A stretch of DNA of 64,000 nucleotides, from assembly GCF_000620465.1 (NCBI RefSeq), contig NZ_JIBE01000003.1, forward strand, positions 1,302,001-1,366,000, read 5' to 3'. Under the pieces are notes generated by a model. The model searched no databases and was not told the origin of the DNA. It saw only the letters and a list, made by a program, of their open reading frames with translations. Positions 26,649 to 35,696 of this stretch are shown here, piece after piece. Both the position numbers and the translations under genes were made by a program. Origin of the DNA: Ralstonia sp. UNC404CL21Col (GTDB lineage: Bacteria > Pseudomonadota > Gammaproteobacteria > Burkholderiales > Burkholderiaceae). How positions within the stretch are numbered: position 1 is the first letter of the stretch; each line of letters starts with the position of its first letter.

Positions 26649-28442
26649 CTAGTCAATTTTGAATTGCCCAATCGCCGATACCAATGCATCAGCCTGGTTT
26701 TGTAAGGCGCTTGATGCGGCCGCAGACTCTTCTACAAGCGCAGCGTTCTGCTGCACCATCTCGTCGAGCTGCGCAACAGCACGGTTGACTTCTTGGATGC
26801 CTGCCATCTGCTCCGTTGCTGAACGGGCGATATCCGAGACGATTGATTGAACCTGGGCGACATTGGTCACGATCTCGCTCATCGTGTCGCCCGCTTGGTG
26901 CACTTGGGCAGCACCGGCCGCGACGCTTGCAACAGTAGACTCCACCAACTGCTTAATTTCGCGCGCTGCTTGAGCGCTCCGGTGCGCTAGGCCGCGGACC
27001 TCCTGCGCAACGACTGCAAAACCGCGACCTTGCTCCCCGGCACGCGCGGCTTCGACAGCGGCGTTCAAGGCGAGAATGTTCGTCTGGAAGGCAATGCCAT
27101 CGATCACGCCGATGATCGTGCCGATTCGGTCGGATGCCTCCTCAATCGTTGTCATTGTGCCGATCACGTTCGACATCGCTTCGCCGCCTTGCGATGCAGT
27201 CTGCGTCGCCGTCACCGATCGGGCATCGGCCTCGCGAGCAGCTGCGCCTGACTGAACGACCGTGCCAGAAATCTCGTCCATGGATGCGGCCGTCTGTTGC
27301 AGGCTCGCCGCTGCCGATTCAGTGCGGGAAGACAGATCGAGACTTGCCGCTGCAATCTCGTTTGCGGCGGCATGTACCAATTCACTCGCACCACGAATCT
27401 CCAACATCACCTTCTGCAGCTTAGCTACGAATTGGTTGAAAGAGCGCGCAATGTCTGCCACCTCATCCCTGCCGCCTTCCGGCAAGCGCTGTGTCAAGTC
27501 GCCGGTGCCCGACCCGATCGCCGCCATTGCATGACAGACCTCAGCAAGGCGGCGAAACACCGTCGTGGTGATAGCGAAGCAGACGACGGTCGCGATACCT
27601 ACGATGATGAACAGGGATATAAGCGAAGCGGTCAATAGCGAACGGATTCCAGCCGTGGCCTCTGATTTGTCGAGGCTGACCACAACATGCCAGTCGGTAC
27701 CCGCGACGGCCTGCGCGCGCATGAGCTTGGCCTTGCCGTCTACCGTTAGCTCCATCGGCACCTTGCCTGTACTGCCCGATGTCGTGGCGACCTTGGCAAA
27801 ATCGGGCGCAATGTCGGCAACGGGTTTAAATCGCAACTTTGGATCGGGATGCGCGATCACGCGGCCGCTTTGGTCAACCAGCACACCAAAACTCGCCGGC
27901 GTCGGATGAATCGACTTGACGTTTTCAACGACGCTGTCCAATGCCACATCGCCCACCAGCACCGCCTTCAAAACGCCATCGCGTATCACGGGAACGGCTA
28001 GCGCAACCAGCAATTGCCCGCTGGTGCTCACGTACGGAATGGCTACAGATTTACCGGCCTGCGCGGCTCCCTTGTACCAGGGGCGGCTGGTTGGATCGTA
28101 GCTCGCCGGAATGTTTGGCCAGTCAGTGAATTTTGCTGTGCGATCAGGGTAGCCGACGCCTACGTCAAAGAACCCACCTGCAACGGCGATCTGCTTCAGC
28201 ATGGGGTCGGGGTTCGTTGTCAGCACAGCGTCCTGCAGCGATGACACCATGAGAGTCTTCGCAGCGATCCAATCGCCGATCGCTTTGGCATGGTCGTCGG
28301 CGTAGGTGGTGAGATCGTGGTCGATTGCCGCTTCTGCACTTGCCTTTGCAGTCGTGTAGTTCGCTACGGTGGTTGAGACGACGGAGAACGCTACAAGCGA
28401 AACGCAAGCGCAGACGACCCGTGCGCGGATGGATGACAGCAT
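26649..28442 (-). CDS. Methyl-accepting chemotaxis protein with periplasmic dCache domain
   Basis: This 597-residue chemoreceptor has helix 1 at about residues 8-28 (VVCACVSLVAFSVVSTTVA). A dCache-type periplasmic sensor follows with DPTSRPWYKGAAQAGKSVA, typical of amino-acid-binding Cache domains. Then come helix 2 (SLISLFIIVGIATVVCF), a HAMP domain (VFRRLAEVCHAMAAIGSGTGD) and the cytoplasmic hairpin, whose tip is IGVIDGIAFQTNILALNAAV. There is no C-terminal pentapeptide for CheR. ATG 28442 gives a good membrane start. It sits beside a polar amino-acid ABC transporter, so it probably senses the same ligand. Confidence 0.93.
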   Translation of the reverse strand: MLSSIRARVVCACVSLVAFSVVSTTVANYTTAKASAEAAIDHDLTTYADDHAKAIGDWIAAKTLMVSSLQDAVLTTNPDPMLKQIAVAGGFFDVGVGYPDRTAKFTDWPNIPASYDPTSRPWYKGAAQAGKSVAIPYVSTSGQLLVALAVPVIRDGVLKAVLVGDVALDSVVENVKSIHPTPASFGVLVDQSGRVIAHPDPKLRFKPVADIAPDFAKVATTSGSTGKVPMELTVDGKAKLMRAQAVAGTDWHVVVSLDKSEATAGIRSLLTASLISLFIIVGIATVVCFAITTTVFRRLAEVCHAMAAIGSGTGDLTQRLPEGGRDEVADIARSFNQFVAKLQKVMLEIRGASELVHAAANEIAAASLDLSSRTESAAASLQQTAASMDEISGTVVQSGAAAREADARSVTATQTASQGGEAMSNVIGTMTTIEEASDRIGTIIGVIDGIAFQTNILALNAAVEAARAGEQGRGFAVVAQEVRGLAHRSAQAAREIKQLVESTVASVAAGAAQVHQAGDTMSEIVTNVAQVQSIVSDIARSATEQMAGIQEVNRAVAQLDEMVQQNAALVEESAAASSALQNQADALVSAIGQFKID

Positions 28443-28624
28443 CGTATTGCCTATGCGGTGTGTGTGGCGAGCATTCGAGTCCACCTCAGAATGCAGCGAA
28501 CCGGTTCCGGGTGAGGAGTACGGACGCGCATGTAGAAGCGCTATCCAAAGTCCGCGCTGGGGCACCGACCTTCACGGGACGGCCGCGTCAATTGAATCGC
28601 TTTGCGAGATTGCGCTGCTGTTGC

Positions 28625-28652
28625 AAAAAAAAGGCCCCACCAAATCAGGGCC
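28625..28652 (-). terminator. Terminator after the amino-acid ABC operon
   Basis: On the minus strand GGCCC and GGGCC pair around a loop of about ten bases and are followed by eight T residues. It lies 49 bases past the stop of the ATPase gene and upstream of the chemoreceptor gene, so the receptor probably has its own promoter. Confidence 0.75.
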
Positions 28653-28700
28653 AACCCTCTTCTTATCGGCGCACCTTCACCGGACGCCCGCATCGTTGCG

Positions 28701-29477
28701 TCATGCCACCGCCCCTGCTCCGCCGGTGAGCGGGTCGGAGCCGTCAACACGGTGCGTTAGCACGTGGCGCAGAAACTCCCGCGTCCGCGCCTCGCGTGGG
28801 GCACTGAGGACCTCCTTCGCACAGCCCTCCTCGATGATGCGTCCCGCATGCAAGAAACACACTCGATCTGCGACTTCACGGGCAAAGCCCATCTCATGCG
28901 TGACGACCAGCATCGTCATGCCTTCGCGCGCAAGCGTGCGCATCACGCTCAGCACCTCGCCCACGAGTTCCGGATCGAGTGCCGAAGTTGGCTCATCGAA
29001 CAGAATGGCTTTCGGCTTCATTGCCAACGAACGGGCAATCGCGACTCGCTGTTGCTGCCCACCCGAAAGCTGGTGCGGATATGCATGCGTCTTTTCGCCG
29101 AGTCCGACCTTATGGAGCAGGGCAATAGCCTCGGTGCGCGCCTGATCGGGCGGTTCTCGTTTGACGTGCACGGGGCCTTCCATCACGTTTTCCAGGGCCG
29201 TCCGGTGCGGGAAAAGATTAAACCGCTGAAACACCATACCGACCTGGGTACGAAGCTGATTGATGTTTCGGCACCGCTGTTCCACGAGCTGATCGAGCAG
29301 CTTGATCTCCCCCGAGTCGTACGACTCGAGAGCGTTGATACATCGAAGAAGCGTGGACTTTCCCGAGCCAGAGGCGCCGATCAGGCACACCACCTCGCCT
29401 TGCTGAACATTCAGCGAAATACCGTTGAGCACGCGCACGCCGCCAAAGCTCTTATGCAGATCTTTAATTTCGATCAT
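28701..29477 (-). CDS. ABC transporter ATPase, polar amino-acid uptake
   Basis: This is a 258-residue ATPase of the HisP/GlnQ class. Walker A is [13 protein letters not shown], the Q-loop is in [13 protein letters not shown], the ABC signature is [16 protein letters not shown], Walker B is [14 protein letters not shown], and the switch histidine is in [12 protein letters not shown]. It drives import of a polar amino acid together with the permease and binding protein upstream. It starts 7 bases after the permease stop. Confidence 0.95.
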   Translation of the reverse strand: MIEIKDLHKSFGGVRVLNGISLNVQQGEVVCLIGASGSGKSTLLRCINALESYDSGEIKLLDQLVEQRCRNINQLRTQVGMVFQRFNLFPHRTALENVMEGPVHVKREPPDQARTEAIALLHKVGLGEKTHAYPHQLSGGQQQRVAIARSLAMKPKAILFDEPTSALDPELVGEVLSVMRTLAREGMTMLVVTHEMGFAREVADRVCFLHAGRIIEEGCAKEVLSAPREARTREFLRHVLTHRVDGSDPLTGGAGAVA

Positions 29478-29484
29478 GACAACC

Positions 29485-30141
29485 TCACTTCACCTTGTGT
29501 TTTCCAAAGCGTCTCTCGAGATGCCTGGTCAATCCCATCAATGGGAGACTCAATGCCAGATAGCCAATGGCCACAAGCGTGTAGACGGTCAGATTCTGGA
29601 AAGTCGCAGCGGCAATGAGTGAACCTTCGCGCGTCATTTCCGCAACGGTAATGGTGGATGCAAGAGAGGAATCCTTAAGCATGGAAACCAACGTGTTGCT
29701 ATACGGTGGCAATGCAACCTTGATGGCCTGGGGCAGGATGACGCGCGTCATCGTCTTGACCTTTCCCATTCCGAGCGATTGCGCCGCCTCGTATTGACCT
29801 GGGTCGACAGACTCGATGCCCGATCGAATGATCTCGGCAACGTATGTCGAATAGCCGAACGCAAGGCCCACGATGCTCGCCTCGAGGGCGTCGAGCCGCA
29901 GGTGAATATCCGGGAAAACAAAATAGATATAGAAGAGAAGCACGATCATCGGCAAGCCGCGTACAACGTTGATCAACGTTGCGACAGCACGCCGGACCGC
30001 AGCAAACCGTGACATCTTCAGAAGCGCCCACACGAGGCCCAGCGCCGTACTCAGCAGCAAACAGCTGATCGTGATGAAAACGCTAATCCCTGCTCCTTTG
30101 AGCAATATCGGGACAAATTCAACTACGTCACTCCAACGCAT
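29485..30141 (-). CDS. ABC transporter permease, polar amino-acid type (HisM/GlnP family)
   Basis: This 218-residue inner-membrane protein has about five helices ([36 protein letters not shown] and others). The EAA loop that docks the ATPase is [25 protein letters not shown]. One permease gene is present, so the channel is probably a homodimer. It lies between the binding-protein gene (223 bases upstream, with a hairpin) and the ATPase gene. Confidence 0.94.
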   Translation of the reverse strand: MRWSDVVEFVPILLKGAGISVFITISCLLLSTALGLVWALLKMSRFAAVRRAVATLINVVRGLPMIVLLFYIYFVFPDIHLRLDALEASIVGLAFGYSTYVAEIIRSGIESVDPGQYEAAQSLGMGKVKTMTRVILPQAIKVALPPYSNTLVSMLKDSSLASTITVAEMTREGSLIAAATFQNLTVYTLVAIGYLALSLPLMGLTRHLERRFGKHKVK

Positions 30142-30325
30142 GATCTACCTTCTAATAATAGTTCTATTCATAGCGGCTCAAAACATGCGCCGGAGTGACC
30201 GGGATCGACCACCTCGCTCCCTCGCCCGCACGTTCTGCAACTCGCCTGCCTCCAAAGCTCCCACGTACTAATCTGCGCGCCTCCCCTGCCGGGCCACCGA
30301 CTCAAGATGGCCCGCACTCATCAAG

Positions 30326-30359
30326 AAAAAAAAGTGCCTGCGATACATCACGTGGCACT
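30326..30359 (-). terminator. Hairpin with T run between binding-protein and permease genes
   Basis: On the minus strand AGTGCC and GGCACT pair around a 16-base loop and are followed by eight T residues, just after the binding-protein stop at 30365. Partial termination here would give more binding protein than permease, a common arrangement in ABC operons. Alternatively it ends the transcript and the permease has its own promoter in 30142-30325. Confidence 0.65.
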
Positions 30360-30364
30360 CCCGT

Positions 30365-31171
30365 TCAATCCCCGAAGTTCCACTTTTTGAGTATCTTGTC
30401 GAGCGTGCCGTCAGCCTTGATCTTGCCTAGTCCGCTGTTAATCTTGGACAGCAAGGCGGTGTTCCCTTTCTTCACACCGAATGCAATCGGCACCCTTCGC
30501 AGCGGCTGAAAACCGTCCACGACGCGAACTCCATCCAATCGTCCTGCGGCCTCCTGAGCCTTTAGGACCGGGTAGTCGTTGAACGCTGCCGTAATGCGGC
30601 CCAGTGCAACGTCGCGAGCCATATCCGCGCCGTTGTTGTAGAGCTTGACTTCCTTAAAGATGCCGAGCTTGACGAGTTCGTCCGAGGTCTCTTCGCCAGC
30701 GCCCGCACCCACGACGGTGCCCTTCAGATCGTCGATCGTCCGATAGGTGTTCTTGTCGGTTGCGTTGACGATGATCCCTTTTCCGAACTGCGCCACGGGT
30801 TGGGAGAAGTCAATCACTTCTGCCCGCTTGGGTGTGGGCGTCATGCCGGCCACGATAAGGTCGATCTTGTCCGAGACCACTGACTGGATCAGTGCCGAAA
30901 ATGGGATGACGTTAAAAGAAACGTCGAACCCTTCGCGCTTGCCGATTTCCCGGATCACATCAGGCATGACGCCCTGTATTTCGTGCGTCTTCAGATCAAG
31001 AAATGCATTCGGGATACTGGAAGGCGTCGTTCCCGCAGAAATCTTGACGGTGTCTGCCCGTACATGGCTCGCGCCAAGAGCCATTGAGAGAGCAACGGCA
31101 GCAGTGACAAGAATGCGCCTAGCGAAACCTTCATGCGTACCGGCACCCCGTTGCGACGTATAGAGATACAT
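30365..31171 (-). CDS. Periplasmic amino-acid-binding protein of the ABC transporter
   Basis: This 268-residue solute-binding protein of family 3 has a signal peptide (ARRILVTAAVALSMALGASHVRA, cleavage after HVRA). The mature part shows PNAFLDLKTHEIQGVMPDVI, DLIVAGMTPTPKRAEVIDFS and the hinge region ALGRITAAFNDYPVLK. This matches binding proteins for polar amino acids or opines. It is the first gene of the operon and faces a 730-base upstream region shared with the divergent catabolic operon A. Confidence 0.92.
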   Translation of the reverse strand: MYLYTSQRGAGTHEGFARRILVTAAVALSMALGASHVRADTVKISAGTTPSSIPNAFLDLKTHEIQGVMPDVIREIGKREGFDVSFNVIPFSALIQSVVSDKIDLIVAGMTPTPKRAEVIDFSQPVAQFGKGIIVNATDKNTYRTIDDLKGTVVGAGAGEETSDELVKLGIFKEVKLYNNGADMARDVALGRITAAFNDYPVLKAQEAAGRLDGVRVVDGFQPLRRVPIAFGVKKGNTALLSKINSGLGKIKADGTLDKILKKWNFGD

Positions 31172-31902
31172 GACAGATCCTTAACGAAAGTTCTTCAGAC
31201 AATCGCGGGAAAAAGCACACAGGCGATGCTTGATCAGCCCCAACCGCGATGGGAATCAGCAGGCAACAGCAGCCCTGCTCAACAACAAAACAAGTGCAAA
31301 CCGGATCGGTTGTAGAAAGCGGCGAAACACATCGCCGGCAGTCGACGGTAGTTCGCATCATGAAGACAGCCCTGCCCGAAGAACCACGACGATCACAACT
31401 TCTTCGACACCGCAAAGCTCTCATCATCTTTACTCCGCCTGCAATGCCCTCCACCAGACTCGAACGCAGCGAAGTCGCATAACCTCATGCGGCAAACTAT
31501 AGAGAAGAATGTTTTTCTGGTGCTTAACATCCAATAAATTGTTCGTTAAATTCTAGTTAATGCTCAGGCTATCAATGCAATGGAGTCCGCATGGTGAGCG
31601 CTCTTGCCGATAGCAAGAGCGCCTGCGGCGGCAATCCGGGAGCAGCTTTGAGCCCGGCGAACCCATAACGACAGCATCAGCTGCATACGGTCTGACTTGG
31701 CGCGGCGTCGGTGCATTCGTCCTTACCGGCCAGGTGCGCTCAAGGGCGTCACCCATTAAGTTGCCCAGGCATTCGATAGCGCTTAACGATCAATTTATCG
31801 GCCATTAAGCACAAGTTCGCGGCTCACTCCTATAGTGGCGCTTCCTCAAGCGCAAGAACGGTACAAAAGGCCGGTCGCGCAAAGTGCCGCAAGGAGCCGC
31901 AG
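31172..31902. other. Gene-free divergent control region between uptake operon and operon A
   Basis: There are 731 bases without a credible gene, AT-richer than the flanks. It must hold the promoters of the binding-protein gene (minus) and the D-threonine-aldolase-type gene (plus). Its main landmark is the block 31481-31564, which matches the promoter and start of the LysR gene at 54649-54732. Past the block, a short frame from ATG 31560 (MLRLSMQW) stops after 17 codons. Confidence 0.6.
31481..31564 (+). promoter_or_regulatory. Conserved leader block, copy 1 (matches the lysR promoter at 54.65 kb)
   Basis: These 84 bases align without gaps to 54649-54732 with roughly 70 percent identity by eye. 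Strongest parts: CTCATGCG-CAAACTATAGA, a TTTTT tract, and ATCCAAT followed by TTAATGCT. The ATG in TTAATGCT matches the start codon of the LysR gene, and the next codons (M-L-R-L-S-M-Q against M-L-Q-L-E-D-M-Q) also agree. So this is either a shared LysR-controlled promoter or the 5' stub of a deleted lysR copy, or both. Confidence 0.7.
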
Positions 31903-33033
31903 ATGAATTTGGAGTCGTTGAACACGCCGGCCGCATTAATCGATGTCGCCCGCATGAACCGCAACATTGATCGGATGCAGCGCCGCATGAACGCGCTTGG
32001 CGTCACGTTTCGGCCGCACGTCAAGACAACGAAATGCGAACAAGTGGTGAAGGCGCAGGTTGCCGCAGGCGCTCGCGGTATCACGGTCTCTACGCTGAAG
32101 GAAGCCGAGCAGTTCTTCGCAAGCGGAACCCGTGACATCGTCTATGCGGTCGGCATGGCTCCGGCCAAGCTGCCGCAAGCATTGGCGCTCAGGCAACAAG
32201 GCTGCGACCTCAAGATCGTCGCCGACAGCATCGCCTGCGCCGAAGCCATCGTTGCCTTTGGCAACGAACACCAGGAACGATTCGAGGTTTGGATCGAGAT
32301 CGACGTAGACGGGCATCGCTCGGGCATCGCGCCTGACGACAACGTGCTGCTGGATGTTGGAAGAACGCTGGCTGACGGCGGCATGCATCTGGGCGGCGTG
32401 CTCGCGCATGCAGGCTCCAGCTACGACTACGACACACACGATGCATTGGTCCGTGTGGCCGAACAGGAGCGCTCTGGCTGCGTACGTGCGGCCGAACGCC
32501 TGCGCTCCGCTGGGCTTCCGTGTGAGACCGTAAGCATCGGGTCAACGCCGACTGCGCTGACCGCCGAGCATCTGGAAGGCGTCACGGAAGTTCGCGCGGG
32601 CGTCTACGTCATGTTCGATCTCGTCATGCACAACGTGGGCATCAATGACATCTCGGAGATCGCGTTGAGCGTACTGACAACCGTGATCGGACACCAGAGA
32701 GAGAAAGGCTGGGCCATTGTCGACGCGGGCTGGATGGCAATGAGCCGCGACCGCGGCACACAGAACCAAAAACACGATTTCGGCTACGGCATCGTCTGCC
32801 GCGAGAGCGGCGAGGTTCTGGACGGGTACGTGATGAGTGCAGCGAACCAGGAGCACGGCATCATTTCACGGTCAGGCGTACCGGACCACGAGATCGAGCA
32901 ACGGCTTCCTATCGGAACGCGTCTGCGAATCCTGCCTAACCATGCGTGTGCAACAGGAGCGCAGCATCCCGCCTATCAAGCTGTCGACGCTGACGGCACC
33001 GTACAGACCTGGCCACGCTTCTACGGCTGGTAA
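31903..33033 (+). CDS. DSD1-family PLP enzyme (D-threonine aldolase / D-3-hydroxyaspartate aldolase type)
   Basis: This is a 376-residue fold-type III (alanine-racemase-like barrel) enzyme. The PLP lysine lies in FRPHVKTTKCEQVVKAQVAAG, and the C-terminal metal site NHACATGAQHPAY carries the His-x-Cys pair of the family. Members split D-threonine to glycine and acetaldehyde, split D-3-hydroxyaspartate to glycine and glyoxylate, or dehydrate D-serine. A GhrA-type 2-oxoacid reductase gene follows, which would suit a glyoxylate-forming aldolase, but that is inference. CAAGGAGCCGCAG precedes the ATG. It is the first gene of operon A. Confidence 0.88.
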   Translation: MNLESLNTPAALIDVARMNRNIDRMQRRMNALGVTFRPHVKTTKCEQVVKAQVAAGARGITVSTLKEAEQFFASGTRDIVYAVGMAPAKLPQALALRQQGCDLKIVADSIACAEAIVAFGNEHQERFEVWIEIDVDGHRSGIAPDDNVLLDVGRTLADGGMHLGGVLAHAGSSYDYDTHDALVRVAEQERSGCVRAAERLRSAGLPCETVSIGSTPTALTAEHLEGVTEVRAGVYVMFDLVMHNVGINDISEIALSVLTTVIGHQREKGWAIVDAGWMAMSRDRGTQNQKHDFGYGIVCRESGEVLDGYVMSAANQEHGIISRSGVPDHEIEQRLPIGTRLRILPNHACATGAQHPAYQAVDADGTVQTWPRFYGW

Positions 33034-33227
33034 GGCGTTCCGAGCACTGGGCGTAGCAAACCGGAACGCTAAAGAAGCCATTCATGATTGTGGGATGCAT
33101 ACGCCAGAAAGAATCATGAACGACCAAAATGAACTCGATGCTGGGAACCTCACTTGGATCATCCGCCAACGCCTACTGCGCGGCGAGGTCGAGCGAAACC
33201 CGCATCGTAATACGCGAGCGTCCGTCA

Positions 33228-34154
33228 ATGGCATTCCTGTTTAAGTCTGACACTCGCCGGGGCGAGGTTTGGCGCAAGCGCCTGCGGAGCGAGTTCCCGA
33301 GCCTTGATTTCCGTGTTTGGCCAGACGTAGGCGATCCGTCGGAAATCAAATACATCGCCTGCTGGGTTCCGCCGCCGGATCTGGGTGAAGCTTTCCCAAA
33401 CCTTGAATTGGTGTTCTCCGTCGGCGCAGGTGTAGATCAGATCGACCTTAACCTTCTTCCGCCAGGTGTGAAGCTATTGCGCATGACCGAACCAGGTCTG
33501 GCGGCCGGGATGAACGAATACGCTACGCTGGCTGTATTGGCGGCACACCGGAATTTGCCTGCTTACCTCGATCTTCAGCGTGCTGGCGCTTGGAAGCAGT
33601 TGCCCACCGTTGCGGCGAAGGATCGGAGGGTTGGAGTCATGGGCCTTGGCGTCTTGGGAACAGGACTGCTCGAGAGTCTGAAGCCCTTCGGCTTCACGCT
33701 TCACGGATGGAGCCGCTCTTCGAAGCAGATTGAAGGCGTCACAACATTTACCGGGTCTGATGAACTAGCGCGGTTTCTCTCTCAGACCGACATCCTCGTT
33801 TGCCTCCTCCCACTAACTGAAGATACTCGCGGCATCCTCAATACGAGGACATTCGACGCACTGCCCAACGACTCCTGCTTGATCAACGTTGGCCGCGGAG
33901 GCCATCTAGTTGAGAAAGATCTCCTTGGAGCCCTGGCATCGAACAAGCTGCGTTGCGCCATCCTGGACGTCACGTCTACCGAACCGCTGCCCGCTAATCA
34001 CCCGTTTTGGTCGCACCCGAAAATCATTCTGACGCCCCACGTCGCGAGCGTTACGGATGCCGAAGGCAGTGCGGACTTCGTGGCGACCAGCCTTCGAAGG
34101 CATTTCGCCAAAGAAGCATTGGTGGGCGTCGTTGATACGTCCCGCGGTTATTAA
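33228..34154 (+). CDS. ghrA: Glyoxylate/hydroxypyruvate reductase A-type 2-hydroxyacid dehydrogenase
   Basis: This 308-residue NAD(P)H-dependent reductase has the Rossmann motif VGVMGLGVLGTGLLESLKPF, the substrate arginine region LINVGRGGHLVEKDL, and the catalytic histidine in ILTPHVASVTDAE. The compact length and the absence of the long N-terminal extension fit GhrA. It reduces glyoxylate or hydroxypyruvate. I chose ATG 33228 (MAFLFKSDTRRG) because the 33 residues upstream in frame look non-native; the ribosome site is weak. The gap to the aldolase gene is 194 bases, with no convincing gene in it. Confidence 0.87.
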   Translation: MAFLFKSDTRRGEVWRKRLRSEFPSLDFRVWPDVGDPSEIKYIACWVPPPDLGEAFPNLELVFSVGAGVDQIDLNLLPPGVKLLRMTEPGLAAGMNEYATLAVLAAHRNLPAYLDLQRAGAWKQLPTVAAKDRRVGVMGLGVLGTGLLESLKPFGFTLHGWSRSSKQIEGVTTFTGSDELARFLSQTDILVCLLPLTEDTRGILNTRTFDALPNDSCLINVGRGGHLVEKDLLGALASNKLRCAILDVTSTEPLPANHPFWSHPKIILTPHVASVTDAEGSADFVATSLRRHFAKEALVGVVDTSRGY

Positions 34155-34196
34155 GTCTGTCTTGGTTGTTTTCCGAGCCAACAATGGAAGTTTGAA

Positions 34197-35525
34197 ATGC
34201 TCAGAGTTGAAGAGGTATACGACACGCCGGGATTTGTGGGTGAAGCGGATGTTGTCGTGATTGGGGCGGGAATCATCGGGACATCCGCGGCCTATGAATT
34301 AGCACGGCGCGGTGTATCTGTGGCTCTGCTCGACAAAGGCATTGTTGGCGCGGAGCAGTCCGGGCGCAATTGGGGCTGGGTCCGCCAGCAGAACCGCGAC
34401 ATCTTCGAACTGCCGCTTGCCATGCGCAGCGTTCGACGTTGGAGCGAATTGCGCGATGAACTCCAGATCGACCTGGGCTTTCGCCGTGACGGCATTCTGT
34501 ATGCCTCCAATGACGCGAAGAGCATCGCCCGGTGGGAGGCGTGGTGCAAGCGTGCTCGCGACATCGGGTTCATCAGCCACGTGCTCACTTCGGCGGAGGT
34601 GAACAGTCGTGTCCCTGCTGGGGGTCCACAATATGCTGGGGGCGTCTGGTCTCCTGACGATGGGTGCGCTGAGCCTTCGCGCGCAGCACCTGCCTTGGCG
34701 GAGGGCGCGAAGCGCCGTGGCGCCCTGCTCTACCAGAATTGCGCTGTACGTGGCCTCGAGTTCAGCGCTGGACGCGTGAGTGGTGTGTGGACTGAGCGCG
34801 GCCTGATCAAAGCGAGCACAGTGGTCTGCGCCGGCGGCGCGTGGAGTTCACGTTTTTGCAACCGTCACGGCATTGACCTCCCGGCGGTCAATGTCGTAGG
34901 CACCGTGATGCGTACGTCCGTCGCTCCTGCCGCCATCAACGGCTGCTTCAGCGGCCCCGGGTTCGCGCTTCGCCGCCGCCTGGACGGTGCATACACGTTG
35001 GCAGTTCCTGGTTTCGGGCGCATCGACCTTGCCCCGCTTGGTGTGAAGCACGCCTTGAGGTACTACCGCAATTATCGAAACGATATCGGAAAGAAACTCA
35101 AGTACCGATTCTCAACGCCCTGGTTTGAAGGTCCAGAGGCCGGGGCAAGCTGGCAATTCGATCAGGTGTCGCCATTCGAACGGTGCCGTGTGCTCGACCC
35201 GCGCCCCGATCTCGACTTCGTCAAAGTTGCCCTCGAGAACGTCAAACGAGCGATTCCGCAGTTGGCCGATCTGCAGGTGGTGCACGCGTGGGCCGGCGCA
35301 ATCGACACGACGCCGGACCTCATTCCCATCATCTCTGATGTCGCCCAAGTTCCCGGGTTCTACGTCGCGACTGGATTCAGCGGCCACGGCTTTGCGTTGG
35401 GCCCGGCGGCCGGCGAGCTTGTCGCAGACATGGTGACGGGCGCACAGCCCATGATGGACATATCACCGTATCGCTTGGGCCGTTTCAGTGACGGCACCAC
35501 CGTCAAAGTCCCGGAAATGATGTGA
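34197..35525 (+). CDS. FAD-dependent amino-acid oxidase/dehydrogenase of the DAO family (paralog 1)
   Basis: This is a 442-residue DAO-family flavoprotein. The dinucleotide motif is VVVIGAGIIGTSAAYELARR, followed by GAEQSGRNWGWVRQQNRD. The C-terminal FAD motif is FYVATGFSGHGFALGPAAGE. It oxidises the C-N bond of an amino acid or amine. It closely resembles the protein encoded at 46861-48186: the QSxRNWGWxRQQNRD segment and the C-terminus are shared. It lies 42 bases after ghrA and before thrC in operon A. Confidence 0.88.
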   Translation: MLRVEEVYDTPGFVGEADVVVIGAGIIGTSAAYELARRGVSVALLDKGIVGAEQSGRNWGWVRQQNRDIFELPLAMRSVRRWSELRDELQIDLGFRRDGILYASNDAKSIARWEAWCKRARDIGFISHVLTSAEVNSRVPAGGPQYAGGVWSPDDGCAEPSRAAPALAEGAKRRGALLYQNCAVRGLEFSAGRVSGVWTERGLIKASTVVCAGGAWSSRFCNRHGIDLPAVNVVGTVMRTSVAPAAINGCFSGPGFALRRRLDGAYTLAVPGFGRIDLAPLGVKHALRYYRNYRNDIGKKLKYRFSTPWFEGPEAGASWQFDQVSPFERCRVLDPRPDLDFVKVALENVKRAIPQLADLQVVHAWAGAIDTTPDLIPIISDVAQVPGFYVATGFSGHGFALGPAAGELVADMVTGAQPMMDISPYRLGRFSDGTTVKVPEMM

Positions 35526-35696
35526 CAGCAATGTTGCTGCGCGTGGTCTGAGCGGAAGCTCGCACCTCGCGTCCGCTGCACTGCCCAAGGTCGAGGTCCG
35601 CAAAGCGGACGCGGTCGCGCGGCGCAACCGATGGACTACGGTGTTCCGCTGTGAACGGGTACCACCTCATTCAAAGTCATGAGCAGGAGTGTTTTT

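Noticed and set aside
33116-33244. Small 42-codon ORF (MNDQNELDAGN...) between the aldolase and ghrA genes
   Set aside because: It overlaps the ghrA start, has only a weak ribosome site and no known relatives; it could still be a leader peptide.
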